A stretch of DNA of 64,000 nt from Cupriavidus pauculus (GTDB lineage: Bacteria; Pseudomonadota; Gammaproteobacteria; Burkholderiales; Burkholderiaceae). The DNA lies in contig NZ_CP033969.1 of assembly GCF_003854935.1 (NCBI RefSeq), positions 558,001 through 622,000 on the forward strand, read 5' to 3'. Of this stretch, positions 54,872 through 64,000 are shown piece by piece (position 1 is the first letter of the stretch; each line of letters starts with the position of its first letter). The notes below the pieces were generated by a model. It ran no database searches, was not told where the DNA came from, and worked only from the letters and a program-made list of their open reading frames with translations. The position numbers and the translations under genes are program-made.

Positions 54872-56113
54872 CTACCCCGCCACCCCCAGCCTTTCCGCCA
54901 CTGCCGCGATGCGGGCCTTGTGGACTTGTTCCTTGATCTGGTCCACGCGGTCGGCGCATGCCTTGGCGATGGCGCCGGCGTCGACCGATGCGGCGGCGTC
55001 GCGGGCGGTCATCAGGCGGTCCGCCTGCGGATAGTCGCGGTCCTCGAAGCCCAGCCGGCCGCGGGCGTCGGCCTCGCAGGCGCGCAGGGCCTCGGCGAAG
55101 CGGTCTGGCTTGCGCAGCGCGTCGCAGCGCTCCACCAGCCGCGTCAGCGCAGCGGCGCCGAACTCGCCCGAGCGGTGGATGTTGCCGTGCTCGCGCGCCA
55201 CCAGCACCCCCAGTTCCCGGCAGTCGTTCGGTACGCGCAGCCGCCGGCAGACGTCCTCCAGCAGTGCGACGCTGCGCTGCTCGTGGCCGATATGGCGCGG
55301 CAGCACATCCTGGGGCGTGGTGCCCTTGCCCAGGTCATGGGTCAGCGCGGCGAACCGCACCGGCAGCGAGAAGCCGCGCCGGGCGGCGTAGTCCAGCACC
55401 ATCATCACGTGCACGCCGGTATCGACCTCGGGATGGTAGTCGGCCCGCTGCGGCACGCCCCACAGCCGGTCCAGCTCGGGCATCAGCCGCGCCAGCGCGC
55501 CGCAGTCGCGCAACACGTCGAACATGCGCGACGGCCGATCCTCCATCAGCCCGCGCGCCAGTTCCTGCCAGACGCGCTCGGGCACCAGCGCGTCGACCTC
55601 GCCCAGTTCCACCATCCGGCGCATCAGCGCGACGGTCTCCGGGGCCACCGTGAAGTCGTGGAAGCGCGCCGCAAACCGCGCCGCGCGCAGAATGCGCACC
55701 GGGTCTTCGGCAAAGGCGTCCGACACATGGCGGAACACCCGCGCCTGCAGGTCCTGCCGGCCGTTGAACGGGTCGATGATCTCGCCGACTAGGTTGTCAT
55801 GCGCGTCCACGGCCTGCGCCATCGCGTTGATGGTCAGGTCGCGGCGCGCCAGATCGTCCTCCAGCGTCACGTCGGGGCCGGTATGGAACGCAAACCCCTT
55901 GTAGCCGACCGCCGTCTTGCGCTCGGTCCGCGCCAGCGCGTATTCGGCGCGCGTCTGCGGATGCAGGAACACCGGGAAGTCCTTGCCCACCGGCTTGTAG
56001 CCGGCCGCCTCCATCTCGGCCGGCGTGGCGCCGACCACCACGTAGTCGCGGTCCTGGCTGGGCTTGCCCAGCAGCTGGTCGCGGATGGCCCCGCCGACGG
56101 CATACACCTGCAT
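54872..56113 (-). CDS. cca: CCA tRNA nucleotidyltransferase (bacterial multifunctional type)
   Basis: A 413-residue class-II nucleotidyltransferase. The N-terminal GGAIRDQLLG and the DxD, ARRDLTINAMA and RILRAARFAARF motifs are followed by a C-terminal HD domain (LTHDLGKGTTP, HIGHEQRSVALL), as in the E. coli enzyme that also has phosphohydrolase activity. It adds or repairs the 3' CCA of tRNAs. ATG 56113 aligns with the usual N-terminus. ATG 56119 overlaps the stop of the upstream glutathione-transferase gene (ATGA) and is also possible. Confidence 0.93.
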   Translation of the reverse strand: MQVYAVGGAIRDQLLGKPSQDRDYVVVGATPAEMEAAGYKPVGKDFPVFLHPQTRAEYALARTERKTAVGYKGFAFHTGPDVTLEDDLARRDLTINAMAQAVDAHDNLVGEIIDPFNGRQDLQARVFRHVSDAFAEDPVRILRAARFAARFHDFTVAPETVALMRRMVELGEVDALVPERVWQELARGLMEDRPSRMFDVLRDCGALARLMPELDRLWGVPQRADYHPEVDTGVHVMMVLDYAARRGFSLPVRFAALTHDLGKGTTPQDVLPRHIGHEQRSVALLEDVCRRLRVPNDCRELGVLVAREHGNIHRSGEFGAAALTRLVERCDALRKPDRFAEALRACEADARGRLGFEDRDYPQADRLMTARDAAASVDAGAIAKACADRVDQIKEQVHKARIAAVAERLGVAG

Positions 56114-56115
56114 GG

Positions 56116-56805
56116 TCATCCCGTGACGATGATCGCGTCGGGCCGCTCGGGGCGCAGGCGGTACGGTTCGTCGGCCGGCACGAAATCGCGTTCCTCGCGC
56201 GCGGCGGCCACCCATTCCTGCAGCGCGGGCAGCGCCAGGATGAAATCGGCGTATGCCTTGGCCGCTTCGGGCAGGTGCACGCCGTACGTGGCAAAGCGGC
56301 TCACCACGGGCGCGTAGAACGCGTCGGCCACCGTGAAGGTGCCGAACAGGAACGGCCCCTTGGCGCCGTGGCGCGCGCGCAGGTCGGTCCAGATGGTGGC
56401 GATGCGGTCGATGTCCTGCTGGACGGCCACGTTCCAGCCCAGGCCCGGCAGCACGGCGGTCACGTTCATCGGCATCTGGTTGCGCAGGTTGAAGAAGCCC
56501 GAATGCATCTCGGCGCAGATCGAGCGGGCCACGGCGCGGTCGGCCGCGTCGGCCGGCCAGAGCTGAAGCTGCGGAAAGCGCTCGGCCACGTATTCCGAGA
56601 TCGACAGCGAATCCCAGACGGTCAGGTCGCCGTCGACCAGCGCCGGCACTTTGCCGGCCGGCGAGTAGCGCGCGATTTCCTCGTTGAACGCCTTCGTGAA
56701 CAGGCGCAGCGGGATTTCCTCGAAGTCGATGCCGGCCTGGCGCAGCAGCAGCCAGGGACGGAGCGACCAGGACGAGTAGTTCTTGTTGCCGATGACGAGC
56801 TTCAT
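56116..56805 (-). CDS. Glutathione S-transferase family protein
   Basis: A 229-residue protein. The N-terminal thioredoxin-like domain starts MKLVIGNKNYSSWSLRPWLLL with the Ser region typical of Beta/Zeta-like bacterial GSTs and KVPALVDGDLTVWDSLSI (cis-Pro and the Ser that holds glutathione). An all-helical C-terminal domain follows. It likely conjugates glutathione to small electrophiles; the substrate is unknown. It overlaps cca at the 3' end, so the two are coupled. Confidence 0.88.
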   Translation of the reverse strand: MKLVIGNKNYSSWSLRPWLLLRQAGIDFEEIPLRLFTKAFNEEIARYSPAGKVPALVDGDLTVWDSLSISEYVAERFPQLQLWPADAADRAVARSICAEMHSGFFNLRNQMPMNVTAVLPGLGWNVAVQQDIDRIATIWTDLRARHGAKGPFLFGTFTVADAFYAPVVSRFATYGVHLPEAAKAYADFILALPALQEWVAAAREERDFVPADEPYRLRPERPDAIIVTG

Positions 56806-56962
56806 CGCGGATTCCTTGGGGGCGGACGGGGAGGGGGCGGGCACCGGCGCGCGGCCTGGCACCCTGGACCAGACATTCTATCGACGCGCCGGACGGTCTC
56901 CAAACGAATTAGGCTCGCAAGCCTGTGAGCCGCAGTCACATCGGCGGCGGTCCGGCCGGCCG

Positions 56963-57985
56963 TCAGCGGTGGACGCTGCCGCGCATCGACTGCAGGAACG
57001 TGTCGCGGTTGCGGCCCGCCAGCACGTCGGTCATCACCGCTTCCAGGCTCACCGGCTGCACGCCAAGTTCCGCCGCCATCGGCTGGCCGAGCACGTTGTC
57101 CAGCCGCATCGAGTCCAGGTTGTCGCGCGACAGCACCGTGCCGCCGGGCATGTGTTCCAGCACCGCCGCCTGCATGCGCGCCAGCGCGTCGGGCAGCGCG
57201 ATGATCGGGCGCGGATGGCCCGACGCGCGGCCGGCAAACTTGACCAGTTCCTCCAGCGTGTACACCTGCGGGCCGCCCAGCTCGTAGGTCTGCCCGATCG
57301 TCGCGCCGTTGGCCATGGCGTTGACGAACGCCTGCACCACGTCCATCACGAACACGGGCTGGAAGCGCGCGTGGGCGCAGGCCAGCGGCACCACCGGCGC
57401 CACGTGCTGCAACTGGGCGAACAGGTTCAGGAAATGGTCGTCGGGGCCGAACACGACGGACGGGCGGAAGATCGTCCAGTCCAGCCCGCTCTCGCGCACG
57501 ATGCGCTCGCCCTCGCCCTTGCTGCGCAGGTACATCGACGGGCCTTCGGGGGCCGCGCCCAGTGCGCTCATATGGATCAGCCGCCGGACGCCGGTGCGGT
57601 TGCACGATTCGACGATCTGGCGCGGCAGGTCGACGTGCGCGGCCGCGAACTGCGGGCCGTAGGGGTCGCCACGGTCGCCGTGCAGGATGCCGACGAGGTT
57701 GACCACGATTCCATCGACCCCGAGCGGCCCGATCGCATCGTCCAGCGACGCCGCATCCGCCAGCCCCAGCTCGGCCACCTCCACGCGAGGCAGCAGCAGC
57801 AGGTGCTGGGCGTGCTCCACGCTGCGCGACCCGACGACGATGCGGTCGGGCGCGATGGGACTGTCGGGATTGGCCGCCGGATCAAGCGGCGCGCCGGACG
57901 CGGACGCCGCGCCGGCCAGGCGGGATACGAGGTGGCTGCCGATGAAGCCGGCGCCCCCGATGACTAGAACGTTGCTGGTCTTCAT
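56963..57985 (-). CDS. NAD(P)-binding protein of the complex I NDUFA9 / atypical SDR type
   Basis: A 340-residue extended or atypical SDR. It begins MKTSNVLVIGGAGFIGSHLV with the Rossmann GGAGFIG and continues IVVNLVGILHG and IHMSALGA, with a YLRSKGEGE segment replacing the classical YxxxK. This group includes complex-I NDUFA9-like proteins and NmrA-like sensors. It probably binds NADPH; an enzymatic role is uncertain. It is on the same strand as the lytic transglycosylase gene, 95 bp downstream of it. Confidence 0.85.
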   Translation of the reverse strand: MKTSNVLVIGGAGFIGSHLVSRLAGAASASGAPLDPAANPDSPIAPDRIVVGSRSVEHAQHLLLLPRVEVAELGLADAASLDDAIGPLGVDGIVVNLVGILHGDRGDPYGPQFAAAHVDLPRQIVESCNRTGVRRLIHMSALGAAPEGPSMYLRSKGEGERIVRESGLDWTIFRPSVVFGPDDHFLNLFAQLQHVAPVVPLACAHARFQPVFVMDVVQAFVNAMANGATIGQTYELGGPQVYTLEELVKFAGRASGHPRPIIALPDALARMQAAVLEHMPGGTVLSRDNLDSMRLDNVLGQPMAAELGVQPVSLEAVMTDVLAGRNRDTFLQSMRGSVHR

Positions 57986-58079
57986 ACATGGGCTCCGATA
58001 ATCGCGTGTCGGTCACGGGACGCTGCATCCGTTGCGCGCGTCCCGGACCGCGGAGCCCGCCGCCTGCCGGCGGCGCCGG

Positions 58080-60047
58080 TCAGGGCAGGCTGGTCGTGGT
58101 GACCGTGGACGGCGCGACCACCCCCAGGCGATCCTTCAGCGACTGGGGCCGGCCACTCATCAATGCAGCATAGTACGTGGCGTTGGAAAGCACATTCTTG
58201 ACATAGTTGCGCGTTTCCGTGAACGGGATCGTCTCTGCAAAGATCGCGCCTTCCACGGGCCGCATCAGGCTCGAACGCCACGCCTTCGGGCGTCCCGGGC
58301 CGGCGTTGTACCCGGCGGATGCCAGCGTCCATGAACTGTCTAGGTCCGTCAGCACCATGCTCATGTAATTTGTACCAAGCATGATGTTGACGGTCGGGTC
58401 GCTCATCATCGACGGCGAGAAGTCCGTCATGCCGATCTTCCGGGCCACGTACTTGGCCGTGGCGGGCATGACCTGCATCAGCCCGTGCGCCCCGGCCGAC
58501 GACCGCGCGTTCATGATGAAGCGCGATTCCTGGCGGATCAGCCCGTACGCCCAGGCCATGTCCAGCCCCACGTCGTCGGTGGCGCGCTGCATGATGTCCC
58601 GGTACGGCATGGGAAAGCGCTGGGCGAAGTCGTGCTCCACCTTGGTGCGGTCCGACGTGTTGACGGTACGGTCCAGCAGCTCGATCTTGCGCGCGTACTC
58701 GGCCGCGGCCAGCAGCTCGCGGTCGGTCATGCCGCGCAACTCCCAGTTCCACTCGCGGTTGCCCTCGAAGCGCAGGTTCATGTCGTAGAACTTCTGCGCG
58801 CGCTGGAAGCCCGGCCGGGTGCGCATGGCCATGGCCTCGGCGTCGCTGACCGTGGTGCGGGCCGGCAGCGAGATCCGGTTGCCCAGTTCCTCGCTGGCAA
58901 GCTGGCCGTAGAAGTTGAACTGGCCGGCGATCGACTGGAACTGCGTCTGCGCGTCCTGCGTGCGGCCCTCGGCCTTCAGCGCGCGGGCGTACCAGTACGT
59001 CCACGCCGCGTCCTTGGCGCGCAGCTCGGGGCGCATCAGCTCCACCGACTGCCGCACCTGCTTCCAGTCGCCCTGGCGCAGCGCCGCGCGCACGCGCCAC
59101 TCCTGCGTTTCGTCGGACAACCACTGGTTGCCGCCCAGGTCCATTTGGCGGCGGTAGTACTGCGCCGCTTCCGGCATCAGCTTCTTGGCGGCGAACTGGC
59201 CCACCACGCCCCACGCCGCGCCCTGCTCGTCGCGCGACAGCGTGCCGACGATGGTGCCCAGGTAGGCCGACGCCTGCGCCGGATCGTTGCGCGCCATCTT
59301 GACGACGGTTGCCAGCGGGTCGCTGTCCACGCGCGCGTCGGGCACGGCGGCGGCGATCTTGGCGGCCAGCGTCGTGTAGTTCTGCTCCAGCGCCTGGCGT
59401 GCCTGGAACGCCACATCGCTGCGCTGGATCTGCTGGCTCTGCAGCAGGTAGGTCACCAGGTCCACGCAGCCGTCGCCGTAGTAGCGCGGATCGACCAGCA
59501 CCGCGCGCGCCTCGGCGGCCACGTTCTGGCCCTTGAGCGCCTTGGACAGCAGCGCGTAGCACTCCACCTGCGTGTCGTCCTTGAGCACGAACTGCGGATA
59601 CTGGATGTCGAAGTTGGCCCAGTCGCGCTTCTTGCCCAGCACCAGCAGCCAGTCATTGCGCATGCGGTCGGCAATGGCCTCGCCCTGGTAGCGCTGCAGG
59701 AACGCGGCCACCTCGGCGTCCGGGGCGTCGATACGCGCCTGGCCGCCCGTGTCGAACATCTGCGGCTTGATGCGGAAGTATTCGACGTACGACGGAATCG
59801 GGTAGTCGACCAGCGTGGCCGAGATGGCGGCGGCGCGGTCGGGATCGTTCTTGCGGGCGGCCTCGCGCAGCGCCACGAAGGCGTCGTCGGGATTCGACGG
59901 AATCACGGTCGAGGCAGCAGGCTGCTGCGGAGCCGGACGCACCGGCGCCGGCTTCTTCTGGGCAAACGCCGGCGTCGCCAGCAACGCGCCCGCGAACGCG
60001 AGCCAGGCAATGCGGCCCGCGCGGCGCAGATATACTCCCTTCGGCAT
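58080..60047 (-). CDS. slt: Soluble lytic murein transglycosylase
   Basis: A 655-residue periplasmic enzyme. A signal peptide (to about residue 30, ATPAFAQ) leads to a long alpha-superhelical U-domain and a C-terminal lysozyme-like domain with the catalytic Glu in GLIRQESRF and the motifs GLMQVMPATAKYVA and AGYNAGPGRPKAW. It cleaves peptidoglycan glycan strands to anhydromuropeptides. ATG 60047 gives a standard signal peptide; ATG 60065 adds six residues. It is divergent from the cyclo-ligase gene. Confidence 0.93.
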   Translation of the reverse strand: MPKGVYLRRAGRIAWLAFAGALLATPAFAQKKPAPVRPAPQQPAASTVIPSNPDDAFVALREAARKNDPDRAAAISATLVDYPIPSYVEYFRIKPQMFDTGGQARIDAPDAEVAAFLQRYQGEAIADRMRNDWLLVLGKKRDWANFDIQYPQFVLKDDTQVECYALLSKALKGQNVAAEARAVLVDPRYYGDGCVDLVTYLLQSQQIQRSDVAFQARQALEQNYTTLAAKIAAAVPDARVDSDPLATVVKMARNDPAQASAYLGTIVGTLSRDEQGAAWGVVGQFAAKKLMPEAAQYYRRQMDLGGNQWLSDETQEWRVRAALRQGDWKQVRQSVELMRPELRAKDAAWTYWYARALKAEGRTQDAQTQFQSIAGQFNFYGQLASEELGNRISLPARTTVSDAEAMAMRTRPGFQRAQKFYDMNLRFEGNREWNWELRGMTDRELLAAAEYARKIELLDRTVNTSDRTKVEHDFAQRFPMPYRDIMQRATDDVGLDMAWAYGLIRQESRFIMNARSSAGAHGLMQVMPATAKYVARKIGMTDFSPSMMSDPTVNIMLGTNYMSMVLTDLDSSWTLASAGYNAGPGRPKAWRSSLMRPVEGAIFAETIPFTETRNYVKNVLSNATYYAALMSGRPQSLKDRLGVVAPSTVTTTSLP

Positions 60048-60148
60048 GCTTTGCTTATCCCTCATGTGGTCGCGCGTGCCCATCCTCAAGCCGGGCACGC
60101 CGCGTTCGTTTGTCTCAGATGTCTGATCGCCGGCCATTATTGCACGCC

Positions 60149-60757
60149 ATGCCCCCGACCCAAGCCCCGGACAACGGCCCGGACGCCCGCCAATTCCCCG
60201 CCGACACCGACCGCCGCACCCTGCGGCGCGACCTGCTGGCGCTGCGCGCCGCGCTGCCCGACCGCGCCGCCTGCGACGCCGGCATCGACCAGGCCCTTGG
60301 CCCCCTGCTGGAACGTCTGGGCGTGCGCCGGATCGGGTTCTACTGGCCGATCCAGCAGGAATTCGACGCCCGCGCCACGGTGACCCGCTGGCTCGCCGGC
60401 CTGCCCGGCCGCACTGCCGCACTGCCCGTGGTCTCGGCCCCCGGCACCCCGCTCGACTTCCACGCCTGGACGCCGGACACGCCGATGCGCGCCGGCCACT
60501 ACGGCATTCCGGTACCCGACGGCACCGACGCCGTGACGCCCGACGCGCTGCTCATTCCCTGTGTCGGTTTCAGCGCCGACAAGTTCCGCCTGGGCTACGG
60601 CGGCGGCTTCTACGACCGCACGCTGGCCGCGCTGGCCGCCCAGGGCGCCACGCCGGTGGCCATCGGCATCGGCTACGAAGCGTGCCGCATCCCGCTGGCT
60701 GCGCAGGCGCACGACCTGCCGATGGACTGGGTGGTGACGGAACGGGGGGTTTGGTAG
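60149..60757 (+). CDS. 5-formyltetrahydrofolate cyclo-ligase
   Basis: A 202-residue protein. RRDLLALRAALPD is the usual N-terminal helix, and LLIPCVGFSADKFRLGYGGGFYDRTL is the signature with ATP- and folate-binding residues. It turns 5-formyl-THF to 5,10-methenyl-THF with ATP. ATG 60149 gives a normal N-terminus; the frame also has an ATG at 60119. In E. coli this is YgfA/Fau. It converges on metF, another one-carbon gene, across a palindromic repeat. Confidence 0.92.
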   Translation: MPPTQAPDNGPDARQFPADTDRRTLRRDLLALRAALPDRAACDAGIDQALGPLLERLGVRRIGFYWPIQQEFDARATVTRWLAGLPGRTAALPVVSAPGTPLDFHAWTPDTPMRAGHYGIPVPDGTDAVTPDALLIPCVGFSADKFRLGYGGGFYDRTLAALAAQGATPVAIGIGYEACRIPLAAQAHDLPMDWVVTERGVW

Positions 60758-60789
60758 GGGGGCCAGCCGACTGACGCCGCTGGCTGGCG

Positions 60790-60913
60790 CCCCTCTCCCG
60801 CGACGTGGGATAGGGGCTGGGGGTGAGGGCGTCGAGGATCTGCCTGCCGACAGGTGGCAGTTTGAAGCGCCATGCCCTCACCCCCGACCCCTCTCGCGCG
60901 CGCGGGAGAGGGG
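60790..60913. repeat. Intergenic three-hairpin palindromic repeat (single copy)
   Basis: The first hairpin is degenerate (CCCCTCTCCCGCGACGTGGG, 60790-60815), the inner stem is TGGGGGTGAGGGC / GCCCTCACCCCC and the second hairpin is at 60888-60913. The inner loop GTCGAGGATCTGCCTGCCGA resembles the copies at 15760 (minus strand) and 54729. It lies between the convergent cyclo-ligase gene and metF. Confidence 0.86.
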
Positions 60914-60940
60914 AGAAAACCGGGGGCCTGGGCCCAGCCC

Positions 60941-61771
60941 TTACAACTTCAGCCGCTGCCAGATTGCCTTGGTGGCGGCGGCCGTGTTCAGCGTGTAGAA
61001 GTGCAGCCCCGGCACGCCGGCGGCCAGCAGGCGTTCGCACAGCGCGGTGACCACGTCCAGGCCGAAGGCGCGGATCGATTCCTTATCGTCGCCGAACGAT
61101 TCGAGCTTCTTGGCCACCCAGCGGGGCACTTCGGCGCCGCACATTTCCGAGAACCGCATCAGTTGCGAATAGTTCGTGATCGGCATGATGCCGGGCACGA
61201 TCGGCACGTCCACGCCCACGGCGCGGGCGTCGTCGACAAACCGGAAGTAGGCGTCGGCGTTGAAGAAGTACTGCGTGATCGCCGAGTTGGCGCCGGCCTT
61301 GACCTTGCGGGCGAAGTTGTCCAGGTCGTGGCGCGGCGAGCGGGCCTGCGGGTGGTATTCGGGGTACGCCGCCACCTCGATATGGAACCAGTCGCCGGTC
61401 TCGGCGCGGATGAATTCCACCAGCTCGTTGGCGTAGCGGAACTCGCCGATCTCGCCCATGCCCGACGGCATGTCGCCGCGCAGCGCCACGATGTGGCGGA
61501 TGCCGCCCTGGCGGTAGGCGTCCAGGATGGCGCGGATGTTCTCGCGCGTGGAGCCCACGCACGACAGGTGCGGCGCGGCCTCGATGCCCTCGCGCTGGAT
61601 CTCCAGCACGGCGTCCAGCGTGCCCTGCTGCGTGGTGCCGCCGGCGCCGAACGTCACCGAGATGTACTTGGGCTGCAGCGGCGCCAGCTGGGCGCGCGTA
61701 TTGCGCAGTTTCTCCGCGCCCTCCGCCGTCTTGGGCGGGAAGAATTCGAAGCTGTAGTAGCGGTCAGTCAT
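60941..61771 (-). CDS. metF: 5,10-methylenetetrahydrofolate reductase
   Basis: A 276-residue FAD-dependent TIM barrel. YSFEFFPPKTAEGAEKL is the N-terminal signature. SVTFGAGGTTQQGTL, HIVALRGDMP and YPEYHPQA carry FAD- and folate-binding residues, and ITQYFFNADAYFRFVDD is typical. It makes 5-methyl-THF for methionine synthesis. It lies downstream of ahcY and a small membrane-protein gene on the same strand, the standard order in Burkholderiales, and so may be under the SAH riboswitch. ATG 61771 is preferred over the one at 61780. Confidence 0.95.
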   Translation of the reverse strand: MTDRYYSFEFFPPKTAEGAEKLRNTRAQLAPLQPKYISVTFGAGGTTQQGTLDAVLEIQREGIEAAPHLSCVGSTRENIRAILDAYRQGGIRHIVALRGDMPSGMGEIGEFRYANELVEFIRAETGDWFHIEVAAYPEYHPQARSPRHDLDNFARKVKAGANSAITQYFFNADAYFRFVDDARAVGVDVPIVPGIMPITNYSQLMRFSEMCGAEVPRWVAKKLESFGDDKESIRAFGLDVVTALCERLLAAGVPGLHFYTLNTAAATKAIWQRLKL

Positions 61772-61818
61772 GGTTGGCACGCCGCGCGGGCGGCGCCCCT
61801 TTTGGATACGGTCGCGCT

Positions 61819-62166
61819 TCAGTCCCGGTCCCCGAGCAGCACGCTCGCGAGGATGGTGGAAATCACGCTATAGAGAATCGAGCCCAGCAGCGCGGAGCCG
61901 AACCCCTGGACGACAAACCCCTGCAGCAGGTTGCCGACGAACAGGAACAGCAGCGCGTTGATGATGAAGATGAACAGCCCCAGCGTCAGCAGCGTGACCG
62001 GCAGCGTCAGGATGACCAGGATCGGCCGGATCAGCGTGTTGACGAGGCCCAGCACCAGCGCGGCAACCATCGCCGAGCCAAAGCCGCCGAGTTCGATGCC
62101 GCTGAGCAGGTAGCTCACGAGGAACAGCGAGGCGGCGTTGATGATCCAGACAGCCAACAGTCTCAT
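61819..62166 (-). CDS. Phage-holin-4-superfamily / YvlD-like membrane protein
   Basis: A 115-residue protein with four hydrophobic helices (MRLLAVWIINAASLFLVSYL, SAMVAALVLGLVNTLI, ILTLPVTLLTLGLFIFIINAL, and the C-terminal helix). It belongs to the small holin-like DUF/YvlD membrane family. It is common between ahcY and metF in this order. The name does not imply phage origin; no phage genes are near. Function unknown. Confidence 0.85.
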   Translation of the reverse strand: MRLLAVWIINAASLFLVSYLLSGIELGGFGSAMVAALVLGLVNTLIRPILVILTLPVTLLTLGLFIFIINALLFLFVGNLLQGFVVQGFGSALLGSILYSVISTILASVLLGDRD

Positions 62167-62214
62167 TGCGACTCCTTTGTTCTTGGGATGGAGGACACCG
62201 GCGGGGAGCGGCCA

Positions 62215-62280
62215 GGCGCCCCTCCCCGCCCCCGCTCCCGACGCGCGGGAGACGGGTGCAAACCGCGGGGCCAGCCCCGG
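62215..62280. repeat. Decayed remnant of the palindromic repeat family
   Basis: GCTCCCGACGCGCGGGAG and CCCCTCCCCGCCCC, in the gap between ahcY and the holin-like gene, retain only parts of the hairpin arms. This is the only tandem-gene position besides the copy at 15760. Confidence 0.45.
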
Positions 62281-62283
62281 CGA

Positions 62284-63702
<1,419 letters not shown>

Positions 63703-63840
63703 GAGTCACTCCGGTGTAAGAGTGGCACGCGAACGGAACGGGAGGATGGCGGACGCGCCATGCGGCGGCTGGCAAACACAGCCGGATCGGGCATGACGGG
63801 CAGACAGGTCGACTCGCGCCCCGTGCGAAACCACGGAACA

Positions 63841-63906
63841 GCGAGCGCCGTTGAGACATTCCGAGCCTGGCGGACGACAAGGCATCCGTTGCAACGCTCC
63901 TCGGAG
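63841..63906 (-). ncRNA. SAH riboswitch upstream of ahcY
   Basis: The minus-strand RNA begins CTCCGAGGAGCGTTGCAACG, then GGATGCCTTGTCGTCCGCCA, GGCTCGGAATGTC and TCAACGGCGCTCGC. CCGAG pairs with CTCGG, the GAGCGTTGCAACGGAT core is the known SAH-binding signature, and AGCG and GCGCTCGC can form the terminal pseudoknot. SAH riboswitches are known to turn on ahcY in Burkholderiales. The expression platform would lie between here and the ATG at 63702. Confidence 0.93.
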
Positions 63907-63913
63907 TGGCGGT

Positions 63914-63919
63914 ATTGTA
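63914..63919 (-). promoter_or_regulatory. -10 element of the ahcY transcript
   Basis: TACAAT on the minus strand, 7 bp before the first base of the riboswitch, so transcription would start right at the aptamer. The -35 region is weak. Confidence 0.55.
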
Positions 63920-64000
63920 GCGTGCCTGTTCGCGGCAAGCTGGCCGAATCGCCAGATTTTTTCCGCTTTTTTGTTTCCGACTGCTCCCGCCCTGCACATG

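Noticed and set aside
61819-62166. Prophage remnant because of the holin-like protein
   Set aside because: The small YvlD/holin-like membrane protein commonly sits between ahcY and metF, and no other phage gene is present.
63920-64000. A gene at the right edge on the minus strand
   Set aside because: The frame crosses the ahcY promoter and riboswitch, has no motif and contains A/T runs; it is more likely upstream non-coding DNA.

Overview
The window is a high-GC chromosomal segment of a beta-proteobacterium of the order Burkholderiales, most likely Cupriavidus or a close Ralstonia relative. The evidence is the codon bias, the ahcY / small membrane protein / metF block with an S-adenosylhomocysteine (SAH) riboswitch, the fused isobutyryl-CoA mutase IcmF, and paired MocR-type regulators. 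It is gene-dense, with about 56 protein genes, one tRNA-Cys, one IS3-family insertion sequence and a family of intergenic palindromic repeats. I see no CRISPR array, prophage or plasmid origin. This is mostly ordinary core and accessory chromosome.

Layout. 1-2.1 kb: the end of a LysE-type exporter, a lipoprotein and two thioredoxin-fold proteins. 2.2-6.5 kb: a UvrD/Rep helicase behind a LexA-type box, then a tandem array of 164-bp palindromic units split by an IS3 element. 6.5-11.4 kb: dctD, dctB and dctA for C4-dicarboxylate sensing and uptake, with a sigma-54 promoter and two palindromes upstream of dctA. 11.7-17.5 kb: a thioredoxin-like ferredoxin, a hydrolase, a penicillin-binding carboxypeptidase, a YbeD-like protein, rlmI, nitronate monooxygenase and a YbaN-like protein. 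17.5-26.0 kb: a seven-gene operon with a complete branched-chain-type ABC importer between two AMP-forming CoA ligases, divergent from a Crp/Fnr regulator. 27-31.8 kb: hbd, a HIT protein and icmF. 32-40.2 kb: a DUF2917/MocR pair, an amino acid permease and a beta-alanine degradation pair with its own MocR regulator.

40.2-46.3 kb: pagL, a tiny membrane ORF, a fluoroacetate-dehalogenase-like hydrolase, a quinone oxidoreductase, an acetyltransferase, tRNA-Cys, bacterioferritin, a DUF2383 protein and ribA. 46.5-54.6 kb: glmU-glmS, a lipoprotein, ttcA, folB with a pteridine-reductase-like gene, a MidA-type methyltransferase and a DUF2905 protein. 54.9-64 kb: cca, a glutathione transferase, a complex-I-type NAD-binding protein, a soluble lytic transglycosylase, 5-formyl-THF cyclo-ligase, metF, a holin-like membrane protein and ahcY behind its SAH riboswitch.

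How parts work together: DctB/DctD should activate dctA through sigma-54. IcmF and Hbd fit one route from isobutyryl-CoA through butyryl-CoA to acetoacetyl-CoA, and a LiuR-like operator sits in the icmF promoter. The bauA/mmsA pair turns beta-alanine into acetyl-CoA under a divergent MocR regulator. AhcY and MetF serve the methyl cycle. The most striking non-coding pattern is the three-hairpin repeat family: it occupies every convergent gene junction longer than about 15 bp in this window.
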